A stretch of DNA of 64,000 bases. It comes from Mangrovimicrobium sp048323675. GTDB taxonomy: Bacteria; Pseudomonadota; Gammaproteobacteria; Pseudomonadales; Halieaceae. The notes beneath the pieces were generated by a model that ran no database searches, had not been told where the DNA came from, and saw only the letters and a list, made by a program, of their open reading frames with translations. Positions 9,092 through 17,510 of the stretch are shown piece after piece (within the stretch, counting starts at the first letter, position 1; each line of letters opens with the position of its first letter). The position numbers and the translations under genes are program-made. Location of the stretch: contig NZ_JBLWFK010000002.1 in the NCBI RefSeq assembly GCF_048323675.1, positions 558,001 to 622,000 on the forward strand, read 5' to 3'.

Positions 9092-9562
9092 ATGCGCGCA
9101 GTACTCGAAGTCAACGTCCATCCCCAGGATTTCGACCTGCGGGTACTTCAGGCCAGCCTGCTGCAGGGCCGGGCCGGGGAGGGCGGTATCGCGACCTTTA
9201 CCGGTTATGTCCGGGCCAGCAACGAAAACCGCGGCGTGCGATCGCTGTACCTCGAACATTACCCGGGGATGACGGAGCGCAGCATCCTGCAGATTCTTGA
9301 AGAGAGCGCGGAACGCTGGCCGCTGCTGGCGGCGCGCGTCGTACACCGGGTGGGAAGGCTGGAGCCCGGCGAGCAGATCGTCTGGGTCGGGGTAAGCGCG
9401 GCGCACCGGGAAGCCGCGTTCGCCGCCTGCGAATTCGTCATGGACTACCTGAAAACCAGGGCCCCGTTCTGGAAAAAGGAACACGGGCCCGAGGGCGAAC
9501 ACTGGGTCGACGCCCGCGACAGCGACACCACGCGGGCGCAGCGCTGGCAGCAACAACAATAG
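9092..9562 (+). CDS. moaE: Molybdopterin synthase catalytic subunit
   Basis: A 156-residue MoaE, which with MoaD inserts two sulfurs to give molybdopterin. The conserved GRAGEGGIATFTGYVR segment near residues 25-40 and the lysine-rich catalytic region DYLKTRAPFWKKE are present. ATG 9092 follows the moaD stop with GGAGG in the moaD C-terminal codons as ribosome site; an in-frame ATG at 9053 would overlap moaD and is less likely. Confidence 0.96.
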   Translation: MRAVLEVNVHPQDFDLRVLQASLLQGRAGEGGIATFTGYVRASNENRGVRSLYLEHYPGMTERSILQILEESAERWPLLAARVVHRVGRLEPGEQIVWVGVSAAHREAAFAACEFVMDYLKTRAPFWKKEHGPEGEHWVDARDSDTTRAQRWQQQQ

Positions 9563-9599
9563 GACCTGCGCAGGGCAGGCCACCAACCAGGAGAACGGC

Positions 9600-10076
9600 A
9601 TGAGTATCGAAGGGCGTGAACTGCGCAATCTGCTGGGGCGCTTTGCCACTGGCGTCTGCGTTATTACGGCAATCAACAAAGACGGCGAAGCGCTGGGGAT
9701 GACCGCCAACTCCTTCGCTTCGGTATCGCTGGAACCGCCCCTGGTGCTGTGGAGCCTGCAGAACAACTCCGAGGTGTTCGACACCTTCTCGGCACCCGCT
9801 TACTACGCCATCAACGTCCTCACCAACCAGCAGCTCGCGCTGTCCAACCAGTACGCGCGCAAGGGCGATCACCTGCTGAGCCCCGAACACTATCGCCTCG
9901 GCCGCCACGGTGCGCCGCTCATCCGCGATGCGCTGGTCAGCTTCGAGTGCGAACTGCACGCCACCCACGAGGGTGGCGACCACCGGATCATCGTCGGCCG
10001 GGTGCGCGACACAGTCGCCCGCGCGGTCGGCCAGCCCCTGCTGTTCTACTGCGGCGCCTACCGCGAACTGCACTGA
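9600..10076 (+). CDS. Flavin reductase-like FMN-binding domain protein
   Basis: A 158-residue single-domain protein with the flavin reductase fold: RFATGVCVIT near residue 15, then GMTANSFASVSLEPPLVLWS, which binds FMN in short-chain flavin reductases (HpaC/RutF type), and the terminal YCGAYREL. It would supply reduced flavin to a monooxygenase or act as a flavoprotein itself; no oxygenase partner is nearby. A strong ribosome site (GGAG) precedes ATG 9600. It lies 37 bases after moaE and may be in the same transcript. Confidence 0.88.
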   Translation: MSIEGRELRNLLGRFATGVCVITAINKDGEALGMTANSFASVSLEPPLVLWSLQNNSEVFDTFSAPAYYAINVLTNQQLALSNQYARKGDHLLSPEHYRLGRHGAPLIRDALVSFECELHATHEGGDHRIIVGRVRDTVARAVGQPLLFYCGAYRELH

Positions 10077-10166
10077 TCTGCCGCGCCCCCCTCGCGGGGC
10101 AGGTTGAATGTCTCTATACTGGTCGCCCTACGGCTAAGCACCACGGCAAGGGCGACCATCTCCCGC

Positions 10167-10727
10167 ATGAAATTCTGTTCCAGTTGTGGCGCCGCGGTAA
10201 CGCTGCGAATTCCCGAAGGGGATGACCGCGAGCGCTATGTCTGCAGCGCCTGCGAATTCATCCATTACATCAACCCGCGCATTATCGTCGGCTGCCTGCC
10301 GGTACACGAGGGCAGGGTGCTGCTGTGCAAGCGCGCGATCGAGCCGCGCCACGGCTTATGGACACTGCCCGCCGGGTTTATGGAAAACGGGGAAACCACC
10401 GCCCAGGGCGCCGCGCGCGAGACCTGGGAGGAAGCGCGGGCGAAGGCGACCAACCTGCACCTTTACCGTATTTTCGACCTTCCCTACATCAGCCAGGTCT
10501 ACATGTTCTACCGCTGCGAGCTGGAAAACGGCGCCTTCGGTGTCGGCCCGGAAAGCCTCGAGAGCGGCCTCTACGCCGAGGACGAGATTCCCTGGGAGGA
10601 ACTCGCCTTCCCGGTCGTGCGGGAAACCCTGCGCGACTATTTCCGCGAGCGTGACAGCGGCGTCTTCCCGGTGAAAATCACCGGGCTGGAATACCAGCCA
10701 CGCCCCCCATCAAGCACACAGGAGTAA
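10167..10727 (+). CDS. Nudix hydrolase with N-terminal zinc ribbon
   Basis: A 186-residue protein beginning with a CxxC...CxxC zinc ribbon (FCSSCGAA and YVCSACEF), then a Nudix fold with an intact Nudix box (GFMENGETTAQGAARETWEE). The architecture resembles the C-terminal half of NADH pyrophosphatase NudC, but the SQPWPFPxS motif of NudC is absent, so it is better called a nucleoside-diphosphate-X hydrolase of undefined substrate. ATG 10167 starts right at the zinc ribbon. Followed four bases later by bcp. Confidence 0.88.
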   Translation: MKFCSSCGAAVTLRIPEGDDRERYVCSACEFIHYINPRIIVGCLPVHEGRVLLCKRAIEPRHGLWTLPAGFMENGETTAQGAARETWEEARAKATNLHLYRIFDLPYISQVYMFYRCELENGAFGVGPESLESGLYAEDEIPWEELAFPVVRETLRDYFRERDSGVFPVKITGLEYQPRPPSSTQE

Positions 10728-10731
10728 ACCC

Positions 10732-11217
10732 ATGGCATTTCCGAAAGTCGGCAACCTGGCGCCCGCGTTCACCCTGCTCGACCAGGACGGCAACAAGGTG
10801 AGTCTCAAGCAGTTCCGCGACAAGCAAAATGTGGTGCTGTACTTCTATCCCAAGGCCATGACCCCCGGTTGCACGGTGCAAGCCTGCGGCATTCGCGACA
10901 GCCAGAAAGCCCTGGCCAAGGTGGATACTGTGGTACTGGGCGTGAGCCCCGACCCGGTGGCCCGGCTGGGTAAATTCATCGAGAAGCAGGGCCTCAACTT
11001 CACCCTGCTGTCCGACGAGGACCACGCTGTGACCGAAAAATACGGCGCCTGGGGCCTGAAGAAATTCATGGGCCGGGAATTCATGGGCGTCCTGCGCACC
11101 ACCTTTATCATCGGCAAGGACGGCCGACTCAAGTACGTCATGGACAAGGTCAAGACCAAGTCCCACCACGATGACGTGCTGGCACTGATCAAAGAGCTCG
11201 GGCTCGACAAGGCCTGA
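10732..11217 (+). CDS. bcp: Thioredoxin-dependent thiol peroxidase (Bcp/PrxQ)
   Basis: A 161-residue peroxiredoxin that reduces peroxides in the cytosol. The peroxidatic cysteine C47 is in PGCTVQACG with the resolving C52 five residues later, the BCP/PrxQ atypical 2-Cys pattern. Preceded by AGGAG. Close spacing to the Nudix gene and to the following hydrolase (two bases) suggests one operon. Confidence 0.94.
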   Translation: MAFPKVGNLAPAFTLLDQDGNKVSLKQFRDKQNVVLYFYPKAMTPGCTVQACGIRDSQKALAKVDTVVLGVSPDPVARLGKFIEKQGLNFTLLSDEDHAVTEKYGAWGLKKFMGREFMGVLRTTFIIGKDGRLKYVMDKVKTKSHHDDVLALIKELGLDKA

Positions 11218-11219
11218 TC

Positions 11220-12314
11220 GTGCTCGACTACCCCTTTGGCCGGCAGCTGCCGGAGCCTGGCAAACTGCTCGAAGTCGCCAGCGGCATCTACTGGTTGCGC
11301 ATGCCACTGCCGATGGCGCTGGACCATATCAACCTCTACCTGCTGGAAGACAGCGACGGCTGGTGGGTGGTGGATACCGGGATGTCCCTGCAGCCCACCC
11401 AGGAGCTGTGGCAGGAGATCTTCGCCAACCAACTCCAGGACAAACCGATCAAGGCGGTGGTCTGCACCCACTGGCACCCGGACCACACCGGCAACGCCGG
11501 CTGGCTGTGTGAGCGCTGGAACGCCCCCCTGTATATCTCGCGCACCGAATACCTGACCGGCATGTTCTACACCCGCTCGGACCCCGAGGACCTGAGCGCC
11601 GCCAGCGAACAACACCAGCTGCGGCTCGGGCGCAGGGGAGAGGACATCCACGCCTTCCGCAAGACCATGGGTGGCCTGCGCGACATGGTGTCACCACTGC
11701 CGGGGTCCTATCGGCGACTGGTGGACGGTGCCGTGCTGTCCATCAACGGGCAGCGCTGGCGCGTGGTGATCGGCCGGGGCCATTCACCGGAGCACGCCTG
11801 CCTGTTTAGCGATTCACTCAACGTACTCATCTCCGGCGACCAGGTGATTCCCCGGATCTCCAGCAATATTGCGGTGGGCCCGGAAGAGCCGGAAGCCAAC
11901 CCGCTGCGCGAGTGGCTGCAGTCGCTGGAACATTTTCTCGATGTCCTGCCCGCCGACGCCCTGGTGCTGCCGGCCCACAATGTACCCTTTACCGGCCTGC
12001 ACCACCGCCTGCGCCACCTGATCGAACACCACGAGGACGGCCTGCTCTCGCTGGAGGAGGCCTGCGTGGACCAGCCGCGTGCGGCGCTCGAACTGCTGCC
12101 GGCGCTGTTCCAGCGGGAACTCAACGAAGAGCAGGTGAACATGGCCCTGGGGGAGTGCCTTGCGCACCTCAATTACCTGGTGCAGCGCGGGCAGGTGGCC
12201 CGCCACAGTGACGAAGCGGGGGTTTACCGCTACCGCTCCGTGGACGATACCCTGCCTCTGCGGCTGCGCCAGCGGAAGACACCCCGGGACGGGCGTCAGC
12301 CACTTCAGGTTTGA
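11220..12314 (+). CDS. MBL-fold metallo-hydrolase
   Basis: A 364-residue metallo-beta-lactamase fold protein starting at GTG 11220, two bases after bcp. The dinuclear metal site is intact: HWHPDHTG near residues 83-90, and further ligands in GHSPEHACL, SGDQVI and LPAHN. A C-terminal winged-helix-like part (about residues 270-345) is typical of the lactamase-B-2/LACTB2 group. It could be a thioesterase, nuclease or glyoxalase-II-like hydrolase; the substrate cannot be told. Confidence 0.87.
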   Translation: MLDYPFGRQLPEPGKLLEVASGIYWLRMPLPMALDHINLYLLEDSDGWWVVDTGMSLQPTQELWQEIFANQLQDKPIKAVVCTHWHPDHTGNAGWLCERWNAPLYISRTEYLTGMFYTRSDPEDLSAASEQHQLRLGRRGEDIHAFRKTMGGLRDMVSPLPGSYRRLVDGAVLSINGQRWRVVIGRGHSPEHACLFSDSLNVLISGDQVIPRISSNIAVGPEEPEANPLREWLQSLEHFLDVLPADALVLPAHNVPFTGLHHRLRHLIEHHEDGLLSLEEACVDQPRAALELLPALFQRELNEEQVNMALGECLAHLNYLVQRGQVARHSDEAGVYRYRSVDDTLPLRLRQRKTPRDGRQPLQV

Positions 12315-12370
12315 AAATTCAATAGCTTACGCTGCTTTGTTAAAGCAAGAACTGGCTTGAAGTAGGGGGA

Positions 12371-12871
12371 TCAGCTACCGTCGGCCCAGGATTCCGGCAG
12401 GTAATCCAGGTCCAGCCTGGCCACCGCGTCGCGCAGGTTGTTCTCCAGTTCGGCGAGGCGGCGCACGCCAATTTTACTGGCGTAGTAATCGCGTACCTCG
12501 TCGACCACTTCGAGGGCGTCGGCAACCAGTTGCAAGCCGCGCGCGGTAAAGCGGATTTCCTTGGCGCGCTTGTCTTCACTGTCGATGGCGCGGTCGACAT
12601 AGCCCATGCGCTCGAGCTCCTTCAGCAGCTTGCCCATCGCCTGCTGGGTGACCCGGGCCCGTTCCGCCAGCTCAGTGACCCGCACCGAGCCGGTGCCCAG
12701 GTTCGCCAGCACCTGGCTGTGCGAGGGGCGGATATCGGTGTAGCCGCGGGCGGCGATGCCGTCCAGGACCCGGCGATCGTAGTCGCGAAAAAATTCCCGC
12801 AACAGGCGCGGCAGGTTGTTGGACAAGCGGAAGGCGATTTCCCTATTGGACTCAGCGGCCGATTTTCCCAA
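12371..12871 (-). CDS. MarR-family transcriptional regulator
   Basis: A 166-residue winged-helix regulator. The wHTH lies near residues 50-110 (VRVTELAERARVTQQAMGKLLKELE, then a wing with DKRAKEIRFTARG). No ATG is available near the natural N-terminus; TTG 12871 has GGAG eight bases upstream and gives a normal MarR length. The frame stays open further upstream but that sequence is atypical. It is divergent from yajC with about 260 bases between, the likely site of autoregulation. Ligand unknown. Confidence 0.82.
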   Translation of the reverse strand: MGKSAAESNREIAFRLSNNLPRLLREFFRDYDRRVLDGIAARGYTDIRPSHSQVLANLGTGSVRVTELAERARVTQQAMGKLLKELERMGYVDRAIDSEDKRAKEIRFTARGLQLVADALEVVDEVRDYYASKIGVRRLAELENNLRDAVARLDLDYLPESWADGS

Positions 12872-13133
12872 GACGTGGTCTCCGTTCCGTGGTGCGGTAA
12901 GTGCCCCATTTATTGGAATTCGCGGGCAATTTTCCCAGCGAATAAGTGTAGCCTGTTTCACCCGCCGGCGGTGCGAAAAGATCGCTCCAGTCGCAAAAGA
13001 AAGGCCGCGCCACTTCCAGCGGTAGCGGGAACCCGGCCGCTTCAATTGCTAGCGCCAGGGAAACCCGGTAAATTTACCCCGCGAACTATCCCGCGATTCA
13101 ATTCACTACAATTAATTTATCAAGGTATTTCTC

Positions 13134-13475
13134 ATGAGCCTGTTTATTGCCAGTGCCCACGCCCAGGCCGCCGGCGGCCAGCCCCCGCCCGGCGGCGAAC
13201 TGTTCCAGATCGGTTTCCTGGTGCTGCTGTTTGTGCTGTTCTATTTCATCGCCATCCGCCCCCAGCGCAAGCGGCAGAAGGAGCACGCGGAACTGGTGTC
13301 CAACCTGTCCAAGGGCGATGAAGTGGTTACCAGCGCCGGTATCATCGGCAAGGTAACCGCCCTTGACGACAACTACATGGTGCTCAACGTGGCCAGCAAC
13401 GTGGATATGAAATTCCAGCGCATCCACGTCCACGCCGTGCTGCCCAAGGGCACGCTGAAGTCCATCGGCTCCTGA
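13134..13475 (+). CDS. yajC: Preprotein translocase accessory subunit YajC
   Basis: A 113-residue single-pass inner-membrane protein with one transmembrane helix (about residues 25-43, ending in IRPQRKRQKEH), then a small cytoplasmic domain KGDEVVTSAGIIGKV and the conserved tail VLPKGTLKSI. YajC associates with SecDF in the Sec translocon. Unusually, it is not flanked by tgt or secDF, its near-universal neighbours in Gammaproteobacteria. AAGG precedes ATG 13134. It may be a relocated or second copy. Confidence 0.93.
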   Translation: MSLFIASAHAQAAGGQPPPGGELFQIGFLVLLFVLFYFIAIRPQRKRQKEHAELVSNLSKGDEVVTSAGIIGKVTALDDNYMVLNVASNVDMKFQRIHVHAVLPKGTLKSIGS

Positions 13476-13483
13476 GGCCATCC

Positions 13484-14485
13484 ATGGCGCGCGCCGGGCT
13501 GAACTTTCCACCCAGGATTTCACTGGCGCGCACCCCGACACCACTGCAGTACCTGTCACGCGCAACCGATCGCTGGGGCGGCGAGCACCGGCTGTGGATC
13601 AAGCGCGACGACCTCACCGGCTGCACGCTCAGCGGCAACAAGGTGCGCAAGCTCGAGTTCATCACCGCCTTCGCCCGCGACAATGGCTATGACGTGCTGA
13701 TGACCTGCGGCGGCATCCAGTCCAACCACGCCCGGGCAACTGCCTTCGCCGGAGCGCAGCTGGGCATGCCGGTGCACCTGGTGCTGCGGGGCGAGGCCTC
13801 CGGGCCCGCGGAGGGCAACCTGCTGCTGGACCGTCTCGCCGGCGCGCAGGTGAGCTGCTACTCCCTGCCCGAATACCTTTCCGGCCTCGAGCAGATATTC
13901 CGGCACTGGGAATCCCACTACGCGGAGCAGGGCCTGAAAGCCCTGGCGATTCCTACCGGTGGCAGTGACGGGCTCGGCGTCTGGGGTTATATCGCCGCCA
14001 GCGAGGAACTGGCGGGCGATTTTGCCCGGGTCGGCATTGAAAACGCCCATATCGTCTGCGCCACCGGTTCCGGCGGCACCCAGGCCGGGCTGACCCTCGG
14101 CGTGCAATTATTTGAACTGGATGCCCCGGTCTGGGGCGTCAATGTATGCGATGACGAACAGTATTTCCTGGACAAGGTGGCACACGACACCGCGGACTGG
14201 CGCCAGCGGTTTCCGCAGGCACCTGCCATCCATCCCGAAACACGGGTCATCGACGGCTATGTCGGCGCCGGTTACGCGAAAGCCGGACCTGCAATATTCG
14301 ATCTTATAGCGGAATTCGCCGCACTGGAGGGGATAGTCCTCGACCCGGTTTACACTGGCAAGGCTTTTGCAGGCATGGTTGAGGAAATCGCCGCGGGGCG
14401 CTTCGCCGGCGTACGCGATATCGTCTTCGTCCATACCGGCGGCATTTTCGGGCTGTTCCCGCAAAGCGGGGGCTTTCGCTGGTAG
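13484..14485 (+). CDS. D-cysteine desulfhydrase / ACC deaminase family PLP enzyme
   Basis: A 333-residue fold-type II PLP enzyme. The Schiff-base lysine is in SGNKVRKLEF (K53), the substrate-binding GGIQSNHARATA segment follows, and the phosphate-binding glycine-rich loop ATGSGGTQAG is near residue 190. These match D-cysteine desulfhydrase DcyD, which turns D-cysteine into pyruvate, sulfide and ammonia. 1-Aminocyclopropane-1-carboxylate deaminase is the main alternative. It starts nine bases after yajC and precedes an amino acid symporter, so D-amino acid use is plausible. Confidence 0.88.
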   Translation: MARAGLNFPPRISLARTPTPLQYLSRATDRWGGEHRLWIKRDDLTGCTLSGNKVRKLEFITAFARDNGYDVLMTCGGIQSNHARATAFAGAQLGMPVHLVLRGEASGPAEGNLLLDRLAGAQVSCYSLPEYLSGLEQIFRHWESHYAEQGLKALAIPTGGSDGLGVWGYIAASEELAGDFARVGIENAHIVCATGSGGTQAGLTLGVQLFELDAPVWGVNVCDDEQYFLDKVAHDTADWRQRFPQAPAIHPETRVIDGYVGAGYAKAGPAIFDLIAEFAALEGIVLDPVYTGKAFAGMVEEIAAGRFAGVRDIVFVHTGGIFGLFPQSGGFRW

Positions 14486-14545
14486 GCCCTCGGAACCCGG
14501 CAATTCGGGGTTCGATAACAACACATCTGATCAGGGGAATATTTA

Positions 14546-15883
14546 ATGGCGGATATTATCGCTACCATCAACGGCTGGGCCTGGGGACCGGTCATGCTCG
14601 TCCTGTTGCTGGGTACCGGGTTCTACCTCAGTCTGGGCCTGGGCTTCCTGACACTGCGCAAACTACCCACGGCATTTGCCATGCTGTTCCGCGGCCGCAC
14701 CGGCAGCGGTGCCGGCGACATCTCCCCCTTCAGCGCCCTGATGACCTCGCTGTCCGCCACCATCGGCACCGGCAATATCGCTGGGGTAGCCACGGCGGTG
14801 GCCCTCGGCGGCCCCGGGGCGCTGTTCTGGATGTGGATGACCGCCCTGGTCGGGATGGCCACCAAGTACTCCGAAGCGGTTTGCGCGGTGACCTTCCGCG
14901 AGCAGGACGAGGCGGGGAATTACAGCGGCGGCCCCATGTACTACATCCGCAACGGCCTGCACAAACGCTGGCACTGGCTGGCCTATGCCTTCGCCCTGTT
15001 CGGCTCCCTCGCCGGTTTCGGCCTCGCCAATACCGTGCAGTCCAATTCCGTCTCCCACATACTCCACGATTCCTTCGGCGTCCTGCCGATCATTACGGGT
15101 GGCGTGCTGATGGTACTGGTGGGCTCGGTCATCCTCGGCGGCATCCAGCGTATCGCCCACGTGGCCAGCGTTCTGGTGCCTTTCATGGCGGTGACCTATT
15201 TCGCCGCCAGCCTGCTGGTTATCCTGATGAACATCACTGCGGTACCGGGCGCCATCGTCACCATCGTCGACAGCGCCATGAGCGGTTCCGCGGCGGCGGG
15301 CGGCTTTGCCGGCGCCTCGGTCTGGGCGGCCCTGCGCTTCGGTGTCGCCCGCGGCATTTTTTCCAACGAAGCGGGGCTCGGCAGCGCACCTATCGCCCAC
15401 GCCGCGGCGCGCACCAACCAGCCGGTAGAACAGGGACTGGTAGCGATGCTCGGCACCTTCATCGACACCATCCTCATCTGCACCATGACCGGACTGGTCA
15501 TCGTGATCATGGATGTCCTGCCCAGCGGCCAGAGTGGCGCGGCGCTGACCGCCATGGCCTTTGCCCAGGCCATTCCCGGCGGCGAATACGTGGTGACCTT
15601 CGGCCTGTGCCTGTTCGCGCTGACCACCATGATCGGCTGGTCGTTTTACGGCGAGCGCTGCGTGGTATTCCTGCTCGGCGCCCGCGCCGTGCTGCCGTTC
15701 CGCATTCTCTGGGTGCTGGCGATACCGGTGGGCACGGTCGTGCAACTCGACCTGGTCTGGCTGATCGCCGATACCCTGAATGCCTTCATGGCCATCCCCA
15801 ACCTGATCGCCCTGCTGTTGCTGGGGCCCCTGGTGTTCCGGGTGAGCCGGGAGTACTTCGCCGCGCGGCGCAACAAAGCGTGA
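14546..15883 (+). CDS. Alanine/glycine:sodium symporter (AGCS family)
   Basis: A 445-residue carrier with about 11 hydrophobic segments. AGCS signatures are clear: SLSATIGTGNIAGVATAVALGGPGALFWMW near residues 70-100, the SGGPMYYI segment, and FSNEAGLGSAPIAHAA near residue 270. It imports small neutral amino acids with sodium at the inner membrane. Good ribosome site (AGGGGA) before ATG 14546, 60 bases after the D-cysteine desulfhydrase gene, with which it may form an amino acid uptake and breakdown unit. Confidence 0.93.
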   Translation: MADIIATINGWAWGPVMLVLLLGTGFYLSLGLGFLTLRKLPTAFAMLFRGRTGSGAGDISPFSALMTSLSATIGTGNIAGVATAVALGGPGALFWMWMTALVGMATKYSEAVCAVTFREQDEAGNYSGGPMYYIRNGLHKRWHWLAYAFALFGSLAGFGLANTVQSNSVSHILHDSFGVLPIITGGVLMVLVGSVILGGIQRIAHVASVLVPFMAVTYFAASLLVILMNITAVPGAIVTIVDSAMSGSAAAGGFAGASVWAALRFGVARGIFSNEAGLGSAPIAHAAARTNQPVEQGLVAMLGTFIDTILICTMTGLVIVIMDVLPSGQSGAALTAMAFAQAIPGGEYVVTFGLCLFALTTMIGWSFYGERCVVFLLGARAVLPFRILWVLAIPVGTVVQLDLVWLIADTLNAFMAIPNLIALLLLGPLVFRVSREYFAARRNKA

Positions 15884-15978
15884 ACCGCCGCCAGCCAGGG
15901 AGCTGGCAGTTTGGCGAGCCTGGCGTATAGTTAGCGGATAAGCGCCTGTCGATGGCCCCTGGCCGAGGAGGAATGGCG

Positions 15979-16620
15979 ATGACGCCCTGGGAAATCGAAG
16001 CGGTAGAACTCGTCACCTGCAACTGCGCCTACGGCTGCCCCTGCCAGTTCAATGCACTGCCCACCCACGGCAACTGCGAGGCCGTGGCGGGCATGGAAAT
16101 CAAGCGGGGATTCTTTGCTGATACCACCCTCGACGGACTGAAGACCGTGGCGGTGATGTGGTGGCCGGGGCCGATCCACGAGGGTGGTGGCAAGGCCCTC
16201 ATCATCGTCGATGAACGCGCCTCGGATGCGCAGCGCGACGCCTTGCTGGCGATCCTCAGCGGCATGGAGACCGAGCCGGGCGCAACCATCTGGAACGTGT
16301 TTGCCGCGACCCTCGAGGAAGTGTTCGAACCGGTTTTCAGGTCCATCGACTTTGCCGCGGATGTCGATGCGCGCCTCGGGCACGTCCGGGTCGAAGGTCT
16401 GGTCTCCACCAGCGGCAAACCCATTCGCAATCCCGTTACCGGTGAGGAACACCGCGTGCGGATCGACCTGCCGAACGGATTCGAGTACACCCTGGCGGAA
16501 ATGGGTGCCTCAACGATCCACACCAACGGGCCGATCAAAATGGATTTCGAAAACCGCTATGCCCAGTTCGCGCATATCCACCTGAACAACCAGGGCGTCG
16601 TCAGGGACCGGGCTGCCTGA
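15979..16620 (+). CDS. DUF1326 domain protein
   Basis: A 213-residue protein with the family motif CNCAYGCPCQFN near residue 15, a cysteine-rich signature that looks metal-binding. ATG 15979 is preferred because GAGGAGG sits seven bases upstream; in-frame ATGs at 15952 and 15973 are less well placed. Function unknown. It is followed 23 bases later by a DUF2182 membrane protein, a recurrent partner, suggesting a joint role in metal handling or a membrane redox process (inference). Confidence 0.85.
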   Translation: MTPWEIEAVELVTCNCAYGCPCQFNALPTHGNCEAVAGMEIKRGFFADTTLDGLKTVAVMWWPGPIHEGGGKALIIVDERASDAQRDALLAILSGMETEPGATIWNVFAATLEEVFEPVFRSIDFAADVDARLGHVRVEGLVSTSGKPIRNPVTGEEHRVRIDLPNGFEYTLAEMGASTIHTNGPIKMDFENRYAQFAHIHLNNQGVVRDRAA

Positions 16621-16643
16621 TCCAGCCGGGCAGGGCAGGGCAG

Positions 16644-17501
16644 GTGAACGTTACACCGGGCAGTCCCCACAGGCAGTTGTCGACAGTCACCGAAAAGCTG
16701 CTGCGCCAGGAACGCCTGGTGGTAGTGGCCGGTATCTGCCTGCTCCTGCTGCTCAGTTGGTGGTACCTGCTTGGCGGCGCCGGAACCGGCATGGACCCGC
16801 GCCACATGACCACCTCCGCCTTCCCGCCACCACCGTTGCGCGGGCGTACCAGCGCCTGGGGAATCGACTACTGGCTGCTGATGCTGCTGATGTGGTGGGT
16901 GATGATGATTGCCATGATGCTGCCCAGCGCGGCGCCCACCGTGCTGCTGTTCGCCCGGGTGCAGCGCCACAACCAGGCCGGCCAGGCAGCGGTCTCCGCG
17001 GCGCCAACCGGTAGTTTCCTTGCCGGTTACCTGCTGGCCTGGCTGCTGTTCAGCGCCGCCGCGACATTCCTGCAATGGTTGCTGGAGCGGGCAGGCCTGC
17101 TGCACAGCATGCTGATGTGGAGCAGCAGTACCACACTGTCGGCCATCGTACTGCTGCTGGCCGGCGCCTACCAGTTCACACCCGCCAAGCGCACCTGCCT
17201 GCGCCACTGCCGCGGTCCGGCGGTGTTCCTCAGCCGCCACTGGCGGCCGGGGGCGAGGGGGGCGCTGGCGATGGGCCTGCACCACGGCCTGTTCTGCGTC
17301 GCCTGCTGCTGGGCAATGATGCTGCTGTTGTTTGTCGGCGGGGTCATGAACCTGCTGTGGATCGCGGGCCTTGCCCTGCTGGTCCTGCTGGAGAAACTGC
17401 TGCCCAACGGGGAAAGGCTGTCCCGGGTGTTCGGCCTGGCCGCGCTGCTGGCGGGCCTTTACCTGTTGCTGCTATGGACGCCGGCACCGGCAACTGGTTA
17501 A
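16644..17501 (+). CDS. DUF2182 integral membrane protein
   Basis: A 285-residue membrane protein with about seven hydrophobic helices, starting at GTG 16644. Hallmarks: WWVMMIAMMLPSAAP near residue 85 (methionine-rich helix), YQFTPAKRTCLRHCRGP near residue 175, and MGLHHGLFCVACCWAMM. The Met/His/Cys pattern has led to annotation as predicted metal-binding protein. Partner of the preceding DUF1326 gene. No experimental role known to me. Confidence 0.85.
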   Translation: MNVTPGSPHRQLSTVTEKLLRQERLVVVAGICLLLLLSWWYLLGGAGTGMDPRHMTTSAFPPPPLRGRTSAWGIDYWLLMLLMWWVMMIAMMLPSAAPTVLLFARVQRHNQAGQAAVSAAPTGSFLAGYLLAWLLFSAAATFLQWLLERAGLLHSMLMWSSSTTLSAIVLLLAGAYQFTPAKRTCLRHCRGPAVFLSRHWRPGARGALAMGLHHGLFCVACCWAMMLLLFVGGVMNLLWIAGLALLVLLEKLLPNGERLSRVFGLAALLAGLYLLLLWTPAPATG

Positions 17502-17510
17502 GCTCTGCCC

